Below, piece by piece: positions 1 through 8,633 of a stretch of 64,000 nucleotides of DNA (position 1 is its first letter; the number at the start of each line of letters is the position of its first letter). Below the pieces are notes generated by a model, which searched no databases, was not told the DNA's origin, and was given only the letters and a program-made list of their open reading frames with translations. The DNA lies in NCBI GenBank assembly GCA_002842495.1, contig PHDB01000007.1, positions 35,598-99,597 of the forward strand, read 5' to 3'. Position numbers and translations under genes: made by a program. Source of the stretch: Bacteroidetes bacterium HGW-Bacteroidetes-6. GTDB lineage: Bacteria > Bacteroidota > Bacteroidia > Bacteroidales > DTU049.

Positions 1-192
1 GCTGATTTTATAGTAGAAATAGAGACTGAATATCAGCAGTAAACCATTGCGGATAGGCCGACTGTTGAAAAACACAGAATACAACAGATAAAACACGCCA
101 AAAAGAAGAAAAAATGTAACCGATTGGAATACAAGAGGCTGCGAAGGCAGGTATTGCAGCGATGAGAAGAAATCGTTCCAGGTGAAAGTCAT
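1..192 (-). CDS. MBOAT family O-acyltransferase, N-terminal fragment truncated by window edge
   Basis: Reverse complement from ATG at 192 reads MTFTWNDFFSSLQYLPSQPLVFQSVTFFLLFGVFYLLYSVFFNSRPIRNGLLLIFSLYFYYKIS, open to the edge. It resembles the N-terminus of the MBOAT at 25672 (…FSLYFYYKSS…). Not in the ORF track. Confidence 0.8.
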   Translation of the reverse strand, partial: MTFTWNDFFSSLQYLPSQPLVFQSVTFFLLFGVFYLLYSVFFNSRPIRNGLLLIFSLYFYYKIS

Positions 193-194
193 GG

Positions 195-2186
195 CTACTT
201 GATAATTAGTTTGTCACCAATATTGATTTTATCGGACGTCATTTTGTTGTCCTTTTTGATTTTTTCAACAGTAGTATTGAATTTTTTTGATATCGACCAC
301 AACGAATCACCCTTCTTCACAATATAAATGCTGCCGATTTTTTGATTCGAATTATTGTTGGTCTGGTTGTTTGTAGTTGTTTGATTGCTGGTTGTGCTGC
401 CACTTCCTGAATATATAATCAGTGTTTTGCCAGCCACAATATTATCCGATTTTAACCCATTCCACTTTTTGATATCGGCCACACTCACCTTGTATTTTGC
501 AGCAATAGAACCCAAGTTGTCGCCGTTTTTTATAGTGTACGAAACTTTGCCGGTAGCCTGTGTAGTGTAGTTGGTTTGGTTGCTGCTGTTATTGTTAGCC
601 GAACTTGCCGTTTTGCTAACAATGAGTTTTTGTCCGGCATATATCCGGGTTGAAGATAAATTGTTCCAACGTTGAAGATCGCTAACAGTAACACCATATC
701 GTTTCGAAATACTGCCCAAATTATCGCCCGAGCGAACAGTATAATACTGTCCGCCTGTTGGGGCAACATATGTATTTATAGGGTCGTTAGCATACGAGTT
801 GATTTTGTCGGCTGAAATAATCTCCTGACGATTATAATAGGTGCTTTTGTTAATGACCCATTTGGCAAAATTTGCCGTGTCGATGCGATCGTTGAAAGCA
901 AGCAAACTGTCAGGCTTGCGGTCGAGATACATTAAATACGAGTTCAGAATGGCATTGCAATACAACTCGCCTTTGACCTTATAGCCTTTAAAACTCAGAT
1001 GGGTGCGGTCGCGTTGTGAAAGACCTGTTTTCGACCAGTTGAGCATCGAATAGCGGCCACCCGATACATTGTAGTAGTCATAAAGAATAATATTCTGTTC
1101 TTTGCTGATAAGCCGGGTAAGGGTGCTGTAATCGCTACAATTCGAAACATTAACTCCACGGTAATAAATGTCTTGTGAGTTGGGTAACAAAATGGAGGCG
1201 TTCGGGCAATTGGTTCTGAACACTTCAATTGCTTTATTGAGGCTACTCATGATATATTGGTAATTAAACGCCCCTCTGAAAAAATCGTTGATGCCCAGAT
1301 CGAAAATAACCAAATCGGGATCCAATGCCCTGAGTTGTTCGGCCATCAGATTCTGATTAAAAAAACTGTGGTAGCCTGCGCCATTGATTCCTACACTGGT
1401 ATACAAAATGCCTTTGTCTTGAATACTTTCGATATCGACACCATACAATTCGAAGTATTTTTGCTCCGGTTTCGTTTTATTCAGCATTACTGTGATGGTA
1501 TCAGAAGCTTTAGGGAGGGTGAGCTCAATGTAGGGTAATGTACTGTCGGCACTACAATCTCCGGCAACCCATTCGCCTGTATTTCCGGCTTTCACTTTAA
1601 TGTCGAAACTTTCGTTGCCTTTGTGACAGTAAATCTTTAATTTTCTGAAATCGGGTTGAATCGAATAGTAGTGTCGACGAAAAATCAGCTTAAATCCGGC
1701 AGTTGAGTCGGTGGTAAAAACAGTGATTCCGCTAATACCAATATTGAGTTTGGGCTTCAGTTCAACATTTTTCGAAGAAGCCCATTTGCCATATATTTCG
1801 CTGTAGTAATCGTATGCCGAGTGGGTTCCGGCAGCTTGATAAGGGAAAACCATTCCTCTCCCACCATAACCAAAAATGCCTTGAAGCAGATTGCGGGTAG
1901 TTCCCGTTCCAATATCGGTTTGAATATGCGAGTCGCCGATGTGAAGAATAGATACTTTTTTCTTGTCGGAATTTTTGAGCTTTTCGAAAAAAGGAGCAAT
2001 GGCCTCGTTTGAATACCATTCGCAGATGTTTTTATCGTATTGCAGAAATTCGTAGAATTCGCTGTATTTAATCGATTCTTTCAAATAAGCGGTATCGGTA
2101 GGGCTGTTTTGGGCAATCGTAATCCGCGACAGCGACAGTATTGTTATTGAAAGCAGCAGCAATATGTTGAGCAGCTTTTGTGTCAT
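195..2186 (-). CDS. SGNH/GDSL hydrolase-like protein with three C-terminal LysM domains
   Basis: Signal peptide; block I 'ILHIGDSHIQ', block III 'LGINDFF', block V 'DRTHLSFKG'; three LysM units (YTVRSGDNLGSIS…, YTIKNGDNLGSIA…, YIVKKGDSLWSIS…). Confidence 0.85.
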   Translation of the reverse strand: MTQKLLNILLLLSITILSLSRITIAQNSPTDTAYLKESIKYSEFYEFLQYDKNICEWYSNEAIAPFFEKLKNSDKKKVSILHIGDSHIQTDIGTGTTRNLLQGIFGYGGRGMVFPYQAAGTHSAYDYYSEIYGKWASSKNVELKPKLNIGISGITVFTTDSTAGFKLIFRRHYYSIQPDFRKLKIYCHKGNESFDIKVKAGNTGEWVAGDCSADSTLPYIELTLPKASDTITVMLNKTKPEQKYFELYGVDIESIQDKGILYTSVGINGAGYHSFFNQNLMAEQLRALDPDLVIFDLGINDFFRGAFNYQYIMSSLNKAIEVFRTNCPNASILLPNSQDIYYRGVNVSNCSDYSTLTRLISKEQNIILYDYYNVSGGRYSMLNWSKTGLSQRDRTHLSFKGYKVKGELYCNAILNSYLMYLDRKPDSLLAFNDRIDTANFAKWVINKSTYYNRQEIISADKINSYANDPINTYVAPTGGQYYTVRSGDNLGSISKRYGVTVSDLQRWNNLSSTRIYAGQKLIVSKTASSANNNSSNQTNYTTQATGKVSYTIKNGDNLGSIAAKYKVSVADIKKWNGLKSDNIVAGKTLIIYSGSGSTTSNQTTTNNQTNNNSNQKIGSIYIVKKGDSLWSISKKFNTTVEKIKKDNKMTSDKINIGDKLIIK

Positions 2187-3658
2187 TTCATCGATGTTTT
2201 ACCATGAATGAGATACTTGTTGTACTCGCCCATGATTGCCAGAAATATTTCGTTAACAACAATCTCGCGTCCCTTGTCGCTGTAGTGTCCATCGCGCGAT
2301 GCCCAGCCCTTGCGGTACCAGGCCATTACAGAGTTTTCACCACCCATTAATTCGAGTAAATCGAAGAAAGCACATCCGTTTTTTTGTGCAACTTCTTTTT
2401 GAACATCACGAATTCGGCCGACCATTGGATACGAAGCATAAGTTCCGCCCACACTTCGGGCAACATCGTTAACTCCAATTACCAGCACCGATGCATCGGG
2501 TAGAGCAGCTTTGAAGTGCTGATAAAGCTTGTCGTAGATGTTTTTGATATTGTTGAGTGATGCTTCATTTTTTACATACGGCGTTACATTACCACCAAAT
2601 TGTAAAATTACAAGCTTGTTGTTTATTTTGATGAAATTAGCCTTCAAAAACTCGTTTGAAATAAGCATCAGACCGTCGCCACTGTGTCCGCGTAGACCAT
2701 AATTGTCGAATTGAACTCCAACAGGCGGGTCGAAAGTGAGTCCATAAATTTCGGGACTAGGGCCGGTAAATACAAAGCGAAGCGATACCGGATTTGCACT
2801 CAGCGGGAGACGCAGAACATTGAACGGATCGGGGCTGTCAAGTGTAACATCGGCAAGCAAGTCGCCATTTGTCGAATTGTAAACCTTCAGATTGGCTGGT
2901 TCCATGGCTTTTCCGTACCATAATTTTGCCGTGCTGTAGCCACGGAAGAGCTTAAGAAATAAGGTTGCGTTCGAATAAGAACTTGCAGGTACTTTTATTT
3001 TTATCGTGTCGCCGCCGTCGGTGACAGAATCGCGAGTACTTTCGGGAATACTAAATCGATAACGGAAAACGGTTCCTCCGGGACAATAAAGTCCGGTGCG
3101 CGATTTGTTCTGAAAAACAGTGTACCGAACCCAGTTGGGGCTTGCTGTTCGGGCATAGCTGATAGGTGAAGTAACATCTTCCATGGGAACATAACCAACA
3201 CCGTTTCCTCCAAATTTGTCCTGAAACATAATTCGCAGCAAACTGGTGATACGGTCGCCTTCGATTTGCGAATCGCCATAATGACCAACACGAATAAGGC
3301 TCGAATCGCATTGTTGCAAGGCTCTGAAGAAATTGTCGAGTGCTGTAGATCCGTCATTGAGAGTTGGATTTACAAAGAAATCGCTTGTTTTGAAAACCGA
3401 TTCATCCAAAATGCTCATGCGTTTAATTGCATTCTCATCGATTCCATAGGCTCGCGATTCGAGAATTGCAATTACGCTATCAACATTTTTAGTATTGTCG
3501 ACAACCTTGAAGTTGAACAATTCGTCTTTGGGAATAAACTTCACTGTACGTTCGCCCATCAGATTTACTTTTACATCGTCTTTAGGCCAAAAGCAGGAAG
3601 CAGCAACCAAAATGGCCCCACTTAATATTATAATTGCTAAAACCTGAAATCGTTTCAT
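2183..3658 (-). CDS. SGNH hydrolase-like periplasmic/membrane-anchored protein
   Basis: 'VGHYGDSQIEGD', 'LQFGGN', 'DGHYSDKG' motifs; 4-bp overlap with the downstream SGNH-LysM gene. Confidence 0.75.
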   Translation of the reverse strand: MKRFQVLAIIILSGAILVAASCFWPKDDVKVNLMGERTVKFIPKDELFNFKVVDNTKNVDSVIAILESRAYGIDENAIKRMSILDESVFKTSDFFVNPTLNDGSTALDNFFRALQQCDSSLIRVGHYGDSQIEGDRITSLLRIMFQDKFGGNGVGYVPMEDVTSPISYARTASPNWVRYTVFQNKSRTGLYCPGGTVFRYRFSIPESTRDSVTDGGDTIKIKVPASSYSNATLFLKLFRGYSTAKLWYGKAMEPANLKVYNSTNGDLLADVTLDSPDPFNVLRLPLSANPVSLRFVFTGPSPEIYGLTFDPPVGVQFDNYGLRGHSGDGLMLISNEFLKANFIKINNKLVILQFGGNVTPYVKNEASLNNIKNIYDKLYQHFKAALPDASVLVIGVNDVARSVGGTYASYPMVGRIRDVQKEVAQKNGCAFFDLLELMGGENSVMAWYRKGWASRDGHYSDKGREIVVNEIFLAIMGEYNKYLIHGKTSMK

Positions 3659-3659
3659 A

Positions 3660-3905
3660 TTAGTTATTCACTTTTTCCTGGATCAATAAGAGCATATCGC
3701 CTACATTCTTCATTTTTACCATTTCCTTGAGCTTGAATTTGAAACCAAATGTTTCTTCGACGCGGGCAATCATGGTCAAATGCGACAAACTATCCCATTT
3801 ATCAACATCGTTTGCAGTCATTTCGGGTTTGATTTCAAGATTGGGCTCCTGGAATATTTCGCGAAAAATCAATTGTGTTTTGTTTGTGATTTCTTCCAAA
3901 TTCAT
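3660..3905 (-). CDS. Acyl/aminoacyl carrier protein
   Basis: 81 aa, helical, with DSL phosphopantetheine attachment motif (DKWDSLSHL). Confidence 0.85.
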   Translation of the reverse strand: MNLEEITNKTQLIFREIFQEPNLEIKPEMTANDVDKWDSLSHLTMIARVEETFGFKFKLKEMVKMKNVGDMLLLIQEKVNN

Positions 3906-3911
3906 AACATG

Positions 3912-4589
3912 CTATTTTAAGAGGTTTTTTAATTCGATTTCCATAATCAACATTCCACGTCCTGGATAATACTTCAACACATTCGGGTTGTTACTTATTG
4001 TCTCGCGGATTTTCGTAAAACCCATTTTTTCGTATGCTCCAATGGCAGGAGTATTGTCGGTGTAAGTCATAAGCTGAGCAATTTTTACATCGGGGAAGCT
4101 GTTGGAAACAAGCCTGGCTTGTTCTGCAAAAAGCATTCGAGCCAATCCTTTTCCGCGATGTTCCGGTTCAACAAAAAGCGATTCGAGTTGCATGGTGCCC
4201 GGAGTACGTTTAAGAACCATCGATTGTGCCAACTCGCTGATCGATTGTGCATGTTCGATTGCTGTGGGCGGAAAATATTCCTGAAAGAGTGCTGACCGCA
4301 CTACCCAAGAAGCAATTCCATCCGATTCTTCGACCCAGGCGGCTGTCGCGGCAACCACATCGTGTTCGTATTCGGCAACCAAAAAATGCAAAGGCGACAA
4401 TTCGCAGCCTTCCATTTCTTCAGTCATCATCTCACCAATATATTTGGATGCATCGGCATTGCTCAATCCAAACACAGCTGCGTAACTGGCAATATGCCCA
4501 TTTCCGGCATCAGCACCAAGAATTGTTTTTACCAAAAACGGGATGTCGGATTCGGTTGCCCGCCGAATATGGTAATTGCGGTTATTCAT
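3912..4589 (-). CDS. GNAT family N-acetyltransferase
   Basis: IRRATESDI N-terminus, 'LFVEPEHRGKGLARMLF' acetyl-CoA motif, 'NTPAIGAYEKMGF'. Confidence 0.85.
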   Translation of the reverse strand: MNNRNYHIRRATESDIPFLVKTILGADAGNGHIASYAAVFGLSNADASKYIGEMMTEEMEGCELSPLHFLVAEYEHDVVAATAAWVEESDGIASWVVRSALFQEYFPPTAIEHAQSISELAQSMVLKRTPGTMQLESLFVEPEHRGKGLARMLFAEQARLVSNSFPDVKIAQLMTYTDNTPAIGAYEKMGFTKIRETISNNPNVLKYYPGRGMLIMEIELKNLLK

Positions 4590-6045
4590 GACCGAGAACT
4601 ATTTTGTTGATTTCCTTGCGGTTTATTTTTCCGTTGTTGTTGAGCGGAAAAGCTCCAATAAAGCGAAATTCGGAAGGAATCATATAAAACGGCATTTTGC
4701 TTTTTAGATACTCAGTGAGTTTGTTCAACTCAACGGCTTCTCCTTCGACTGCAGCAATCAGAATGTCGTTTCCGGTGCTATCGTTCGATGCAAGAGTTAC
4801 CACACGTCTGTCGCCAAAAAACGAAGCAATATGATGTTCAATTTCGCTCAATTCAATTCGAAAACCTCTGATTTTTACCTGATAATCTTTTCGCCCAAGG
4901 TAGAAATAAAGTTCGTTTTCGCGTATACAGATGTCGCCGGTTCTGTAAAATTTTATGCCGTTTATATCAACAAAAGCTTCTTTGTTTTTTTCTTCGTTTT
5001 TGAGATAACCGGCTATCACCTGGCCACCACTGAGAAGCAATTCGCCTTTTTCACCATCAGCCACAGGATTATTGTTTTCATCAACAACCAAAGTCTGGAT
5101 TTCGAGTGTTGGCCATCCAATGCTCACAATGCCATTGCGCGAAGGAATGTCGGTTTCGGGCATCCGATACCAAACCGAATAAATAGTCGCCTCGGTTGGA
5201 CCATACAAATTATGAAATTCAGCATTGGGGCAACATTTTTTCCATTCCAAAGTGAGGTCGTATGGCACAGCTTCGCCGCTCAGTGCCATGTATTTCATTT
5301 TGGGGAGGTCTATTTCGTCGAAATAGGGTCGCAAATAAGCTACAACACTCGGAACAAGAATAGCAAAATTGATTTCGTATTCCTCGAGCAACCTGAAAAT
5401 GGTTGGATATTTTATGTTGGTGTTTGGAACAGTGAAAAGGCAACCTCTGAAAATAAACGGAGCGAGAATAGAAACAATGCTTAGATCAAAGCTCAGATCG
5501 AACATTTGTAAAAAGCGGCTGCCGGCTTCGAGCTCATAGTTCATGGCCTCCATGTTGCGAAGGAATGAACGCACATTGCCGTATGACACAGGAACACCTT
5601 TGGGAGTACCAGTACTGCCCGAGGTGAACAAAATATAGGCTGTTTGAGAATCGAGAGGATTGCTCACCTGGAAATTGTTGCTGTTGCTCAAACGGTCCAA
5701 GTGGATAAAACCAACATTATCGCCAGCATCAACCTTCTCGACACTGAAAAGAATATGCGAAATCTCTGCCTGCTCAACAATACTCTGAATCCGGTCGGCC
5801 GGATGATAAGGGTTGAGCGGAACGTAAATATTGCCTGTTGCCCAAATTGCCATTGCCGCAGCATAGGTATCGATGTGATCGCTTGCAACAACTCCAATGG
5901 CTTTTCCTGTCAAATTAAGGTTGAGCAATTGGTTTGCAATGCACTTTGTGCGTTGGTTAAAGGCAGTATAGCTTGCAAATACGTCTTCGACGCAAATAGC
6001 ATTTAAATTGTTGTCGGGTTCCGGAAGAAAGGGAAAGATGGTCAT
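4582..6045 (-). CDS. AMP-forming amino acid adenylation enzyme (DltA-like)
   Basis: AYILFTSGSTGTPKGVPVSYGNV, NLYGPTEATIYSVWY, FYRTGD, GRKDYQVKIRGFRIELSEIE, NNGKINRK. Preferred start is ATG at 6045 (MTIFPFLPEPDNN), since the ORF-track extension to 6150 looks non-coding. Confidence 0.85.
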   Translation of the reverse strand: MTIFPFLPEPDNNLNAICVEDVFASYTAFNQRTKCIANQLLNLNLTGKAIGVVASDHIDTYAAAMAIWATGNIYVPLNPYHPADRIQSIVEQAEISHILFSVEKVDAGDNVGFIHLDRLSNSNNFQVSNPLDSQTAYILFTSGSTGTPKGVPVSYGNVRSFLRNMEAMNYELEAGSRFLQMFDLSFDLSIVSILAPFIFRGCLFTVPNTNIKYPTIFRLLEEYEINFAILVPSVVAYLRPYFDEIDLPKMKYMALSGEAVPYDLTLEWKKCCPNAEFHNLYGPTEATIYSVWYRMPETDIPSRNGIVSIGWPTLEIQTLVVDENNNPVADGEKGELLLSGGQVIAGYLKNEEKNKEAFVDINGIKFYRTGDICIRENELYFYLGRKDYQVKIRGFRIELSEIEHHIASFFGDRRVVTLASNDSTGNDILIAAVEGEAVELNKLTEYLKSKMPFYMIPSEFRFIGAFPLNNNGKINRKEINKIVLGHE

Positions 6046-6262
6046 GCCCTGAATTTCCTGCAAATGTAATACAATATGAAATATTTTTCCGCTACGATTG
6101 GTTTGGTGTATCGACAACGCATTGTTAATTACTGTTTTCTTGTAAAACAACCGGAATGTTCCTCATGATGCAATATTCAACACTTACTGCCTGATTTGAA
6201 AACCATTCTTGATAGTCAAGAAACACCTTTTTACAACAAAAAGATTTATTTTTGCAGAAAAA

Positions 6263-7882
6263 ATGAATACACGAATTTTCATTCTTGCCATTCTGTTGAT
6301 TCCCGCATTTGCCATGGGTCAAAGTCTGAACATCAACAATTCTGGAGCTATTAAAACACAAACCGATTTTGTGAACAATAGCAAGGGCCTTGTGCAGGTT
6401 CTTGATTCCATATATTATTTCGAATATGTTGGAGGAATGTGGAAAAATATCGGCAAAAGATGTATTCAAAGTCGCCATTGGGGAACAAACGGCCTTCCCA
6501 ACGAGTGGTATTCATATGCATATAATCAAGCAACCGGCGAATGGAATAATTATACCTACGAACACTACACTTTTTTAAGCGACACTGCAGAAATTATTGA
6601 TACATACACACAAAAGCCATACAACTCATTCACAATGAATTGGGAAGCTGACACAGCAGCATATTTTGACTATACTGGTTATTACAGCAGGCAATTCGAG
6701 GAGGAAGTATATGAAAACACGCTTATATCAAGAGGTTACGACTTCAATACCAACAATTTCAATGGTGGAATGCGCTATAAGTTTCATCTAATTGACGATA
6801 CCCTTTATGATGTTGTGGAAATGAACAATTTCAATACTTCCACATATAGTTGGGATAAAGCCGCGAAGTATTCCTATTTTTATGATTCCAACGGGTTTGG
6901 TCAAAAAAGGCTCAATCAAACTTGGAGCTCTTCGGACAATTGTTATGTAAATAGTGAGCAGGTTTTTACATCCTGGCAGAACGGAGACAATATCCAGAAA
7001 GTTACCCAATACTGGAATGGAAGCACATGGGATAATAACGAAAAACAATACTACGAATACGATGCCAATCACCATGTGACGTTATACGACAAGTCGCTTT
7101 GGGATGGAGTAAACGACGAGTGGTTGTACGATTATGAATACACATATGTGTACTCAGGTTCTTTGCTAAGTGTACGCACATATCTCGACTGGAATACTAT
7201 CTCAAATGCATTTGTGAATCACACACGCTACACATACACATACGACAGTAATGAGAATATAATTACCCTACTTCGTCAATCATGGTCTGGTTCAGCATGG
7301 GTAAATGCATACAGGACTACTTACACATACAATTCCGCCGATTTGCGAACTCTTACCCTGGAAGAATCGTGGGATAGCGGTACTTCGACTTGGAAAAACA
7401 ATCAGCGCGAAGTGAACACCTTCGACTCCAACAATAACAAAACGCAATATCTTCTTCAATACTGGGACAACGGAACATCGTCGTGGAGAAATGGTGTAAA
7501 AGACGACTATGTTTTTGATTCAAACAACAACAAAACACAGTATATATATTCTACCTGGAACATTCCAAGTGCTGCGTGGGATTACATTAGCAAAACCGAC
7601 TACTATTATTCAGCATTCGATGCCACCAGCCTTACCGAATTGTTCAACAACAAACTATCTGTGTTTCCAAATCCAACAAATGGAGAGATTACTATTGATA
7701 GTCGCGAAATAAACGCCAACCGCATCACTATTTTCGACATGAATGGACGAGTGGTTTACGACGAGAGCAATCCTGTTTCGGGTAGAACAATCAATCTTCG
7801 CAGCTATGGAACTGGTTTATACAACATTTCTGTAACCGACGAAACGGGCGAAATTCGCACATCAAAAGTTGTTGTTCAGTAG
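6263..7882 (+). CDS. Secreted W/Y-rich repeat protein with T9SS type A-like sorting domain
   Basis: Signal peptide MNTRIFILAILLIPAFAMGQ at ATG 6263; repeated W…W…YxYD pattern; C-term SVFPNPTNGEITI…IFDMNGRVVYD…GLYNISVTD…KVVVQ. Confidence 0.8.
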   Translation: MNTRIFILAILLIPAFAMGQSLNINNSGAIKTQTDFVNNSKGLVQVLDSIYYFEYVGGMWKNIGKRCIQSRHWGTNGLPNEWYSYAYNQATGEWNNYTYEHYTFLSDTAEIIDTYTQKPYNSFTMNWEADTAAYFDYTGYYSRQFEEEVYENTLISRGYDFNTNNFNGGMRYKFHLIDDTLYDVVEMNNFNTSTYSWDKAAKYSYFYDSNGFGQKRLNQTWSSSDNCYVNSEQVFTSWQNGDNIQKVTQYWNGSTWDNNEKQYYEYDANHHVTLYDKSLWDGVNDEWLYDYEYTYVYSGSLLSVRTYLDWNTISNAFVNHTRYTYTYDSNENIITLLRQSWSGSAWVNAYRTTYTYNSADLRTLTLEESWDSGTSTWKNNQREVNTFDSNNNKTQYLLQYWDNGTSSWRNGVKDDYVFDSNNNKTQYIYSTWNIPSAAWDYISKTDYYYSAFDATSLTELFNNKLSVFPNPTNGEITIDSREINANRITIFDMNGRVVYDESNPVSGRTINLRSYGTGLYNISVTDETGEIRTSKVVVQ

Positions 7883-7967
7883 AAAGAGCTTTTCTTTTAC
7901 AAAGACCATACAATATTATTGAGTCGTAAAAAGTTTTAATATCCGAACCCTTTGACTTGGGAATGGT

Positions 7968-8507
7968 ATGAAACTGTATGCGGTAATTTTGTTTTTGTTT
8001 GTTTTTATTTGTGTTGCTAAAGCACAAGTAGATACAACTTTGCGCCCCATGAGTGAGCGTGAAACAGAACTCTATCAAATGCTTATGCAATATCGAGTAC
8101 AAAAAAAGCTCGACAGCATTCCTATTTCGCTGCAGCTGTGTAAAGTAGCCCAGATACATGTTCGCGATCTGAGCGCACATCCACCCACTGGTCGTTGTAA
8201 TATGCATAGCTGGTCGAGCTATGGTCCGTGGAAAGCCAATTGCTACACTCCCGACCACCGGAATGCTGCCGGGATGTGGAGCAAGCCGTCCGAACTTACG
8301 TCTTATAAAGATGTTGCATACGAGATTGCATACTGGAGTTCAGACACGTTGTTCTATGTTGGTGATGCTGTCGCATCATGGAAAGGAAGCGCCGGACACA
8401 ACAATGTGATTCTCAACCTGGGAGTATGGAAAACACATAGTTGGAAAGCCATTGGTCTGGCAGTAGAAAACGGATATGCTGTTGTTTGGTTTGGCGAAAC
8501 AGAATAA
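7968..8507 (+). CDS. CAP (SCP/PR1) domain secreted protein
   Basis: Signal peptide; 'LCKVAQIHVRDL', 'NMHSWS', 'AVASWKGSAGHNNVILN', 'GYAVVWFGE' CAP-like motifs. Confidence 0.7.
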   Translation: MKLYAVILFLFVFICVAKAQVDTTLRPMSERETELYQMLMQYRVQKKLDSIPISLQLCKVAQIHVRDLSAHPPTGRCNMHSWSSYGPWKANCYTPDHRNAAGMWSKPSELTSYKDVAYEIAYWSSDTLFYVGDAVASWKGSAGHNNVILNLGVWKTHSWKAIGLAVENGYAVVWFGETE

Positions 8508-8633
8508 CAACAAATCGGCATAGAATATAGGTATGTGGGATAAAACGCATGTGTTAAAGCTTTTGTAAATATAGTATCGACACATAGGTGGAATTAACCC
8601 ACAAACAGATTATTGTTATCTTTGTAATAAAAA

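Noticed and set aside
4831-5484. 217-aa plus-strand ORF antisense to the adenylation enzyme
   Set aside because: Shadow ORF; the minus-strand frame carries all adenylation motifs.
6046-6150. Extended N-terminus of the adenylation enzyme in the ORF track
   Set aside because: The upstream 35 codons lack family similarity; ATG at 6045 fits better and leaves a promoter gap to the divergent gene.
6125-6478. Minus-strand 117-aa ORF overlapping the start of the W/Y repeat gene
   Set aside because: Antisense to a supported CDS with signal peptide; no recognisable domain.
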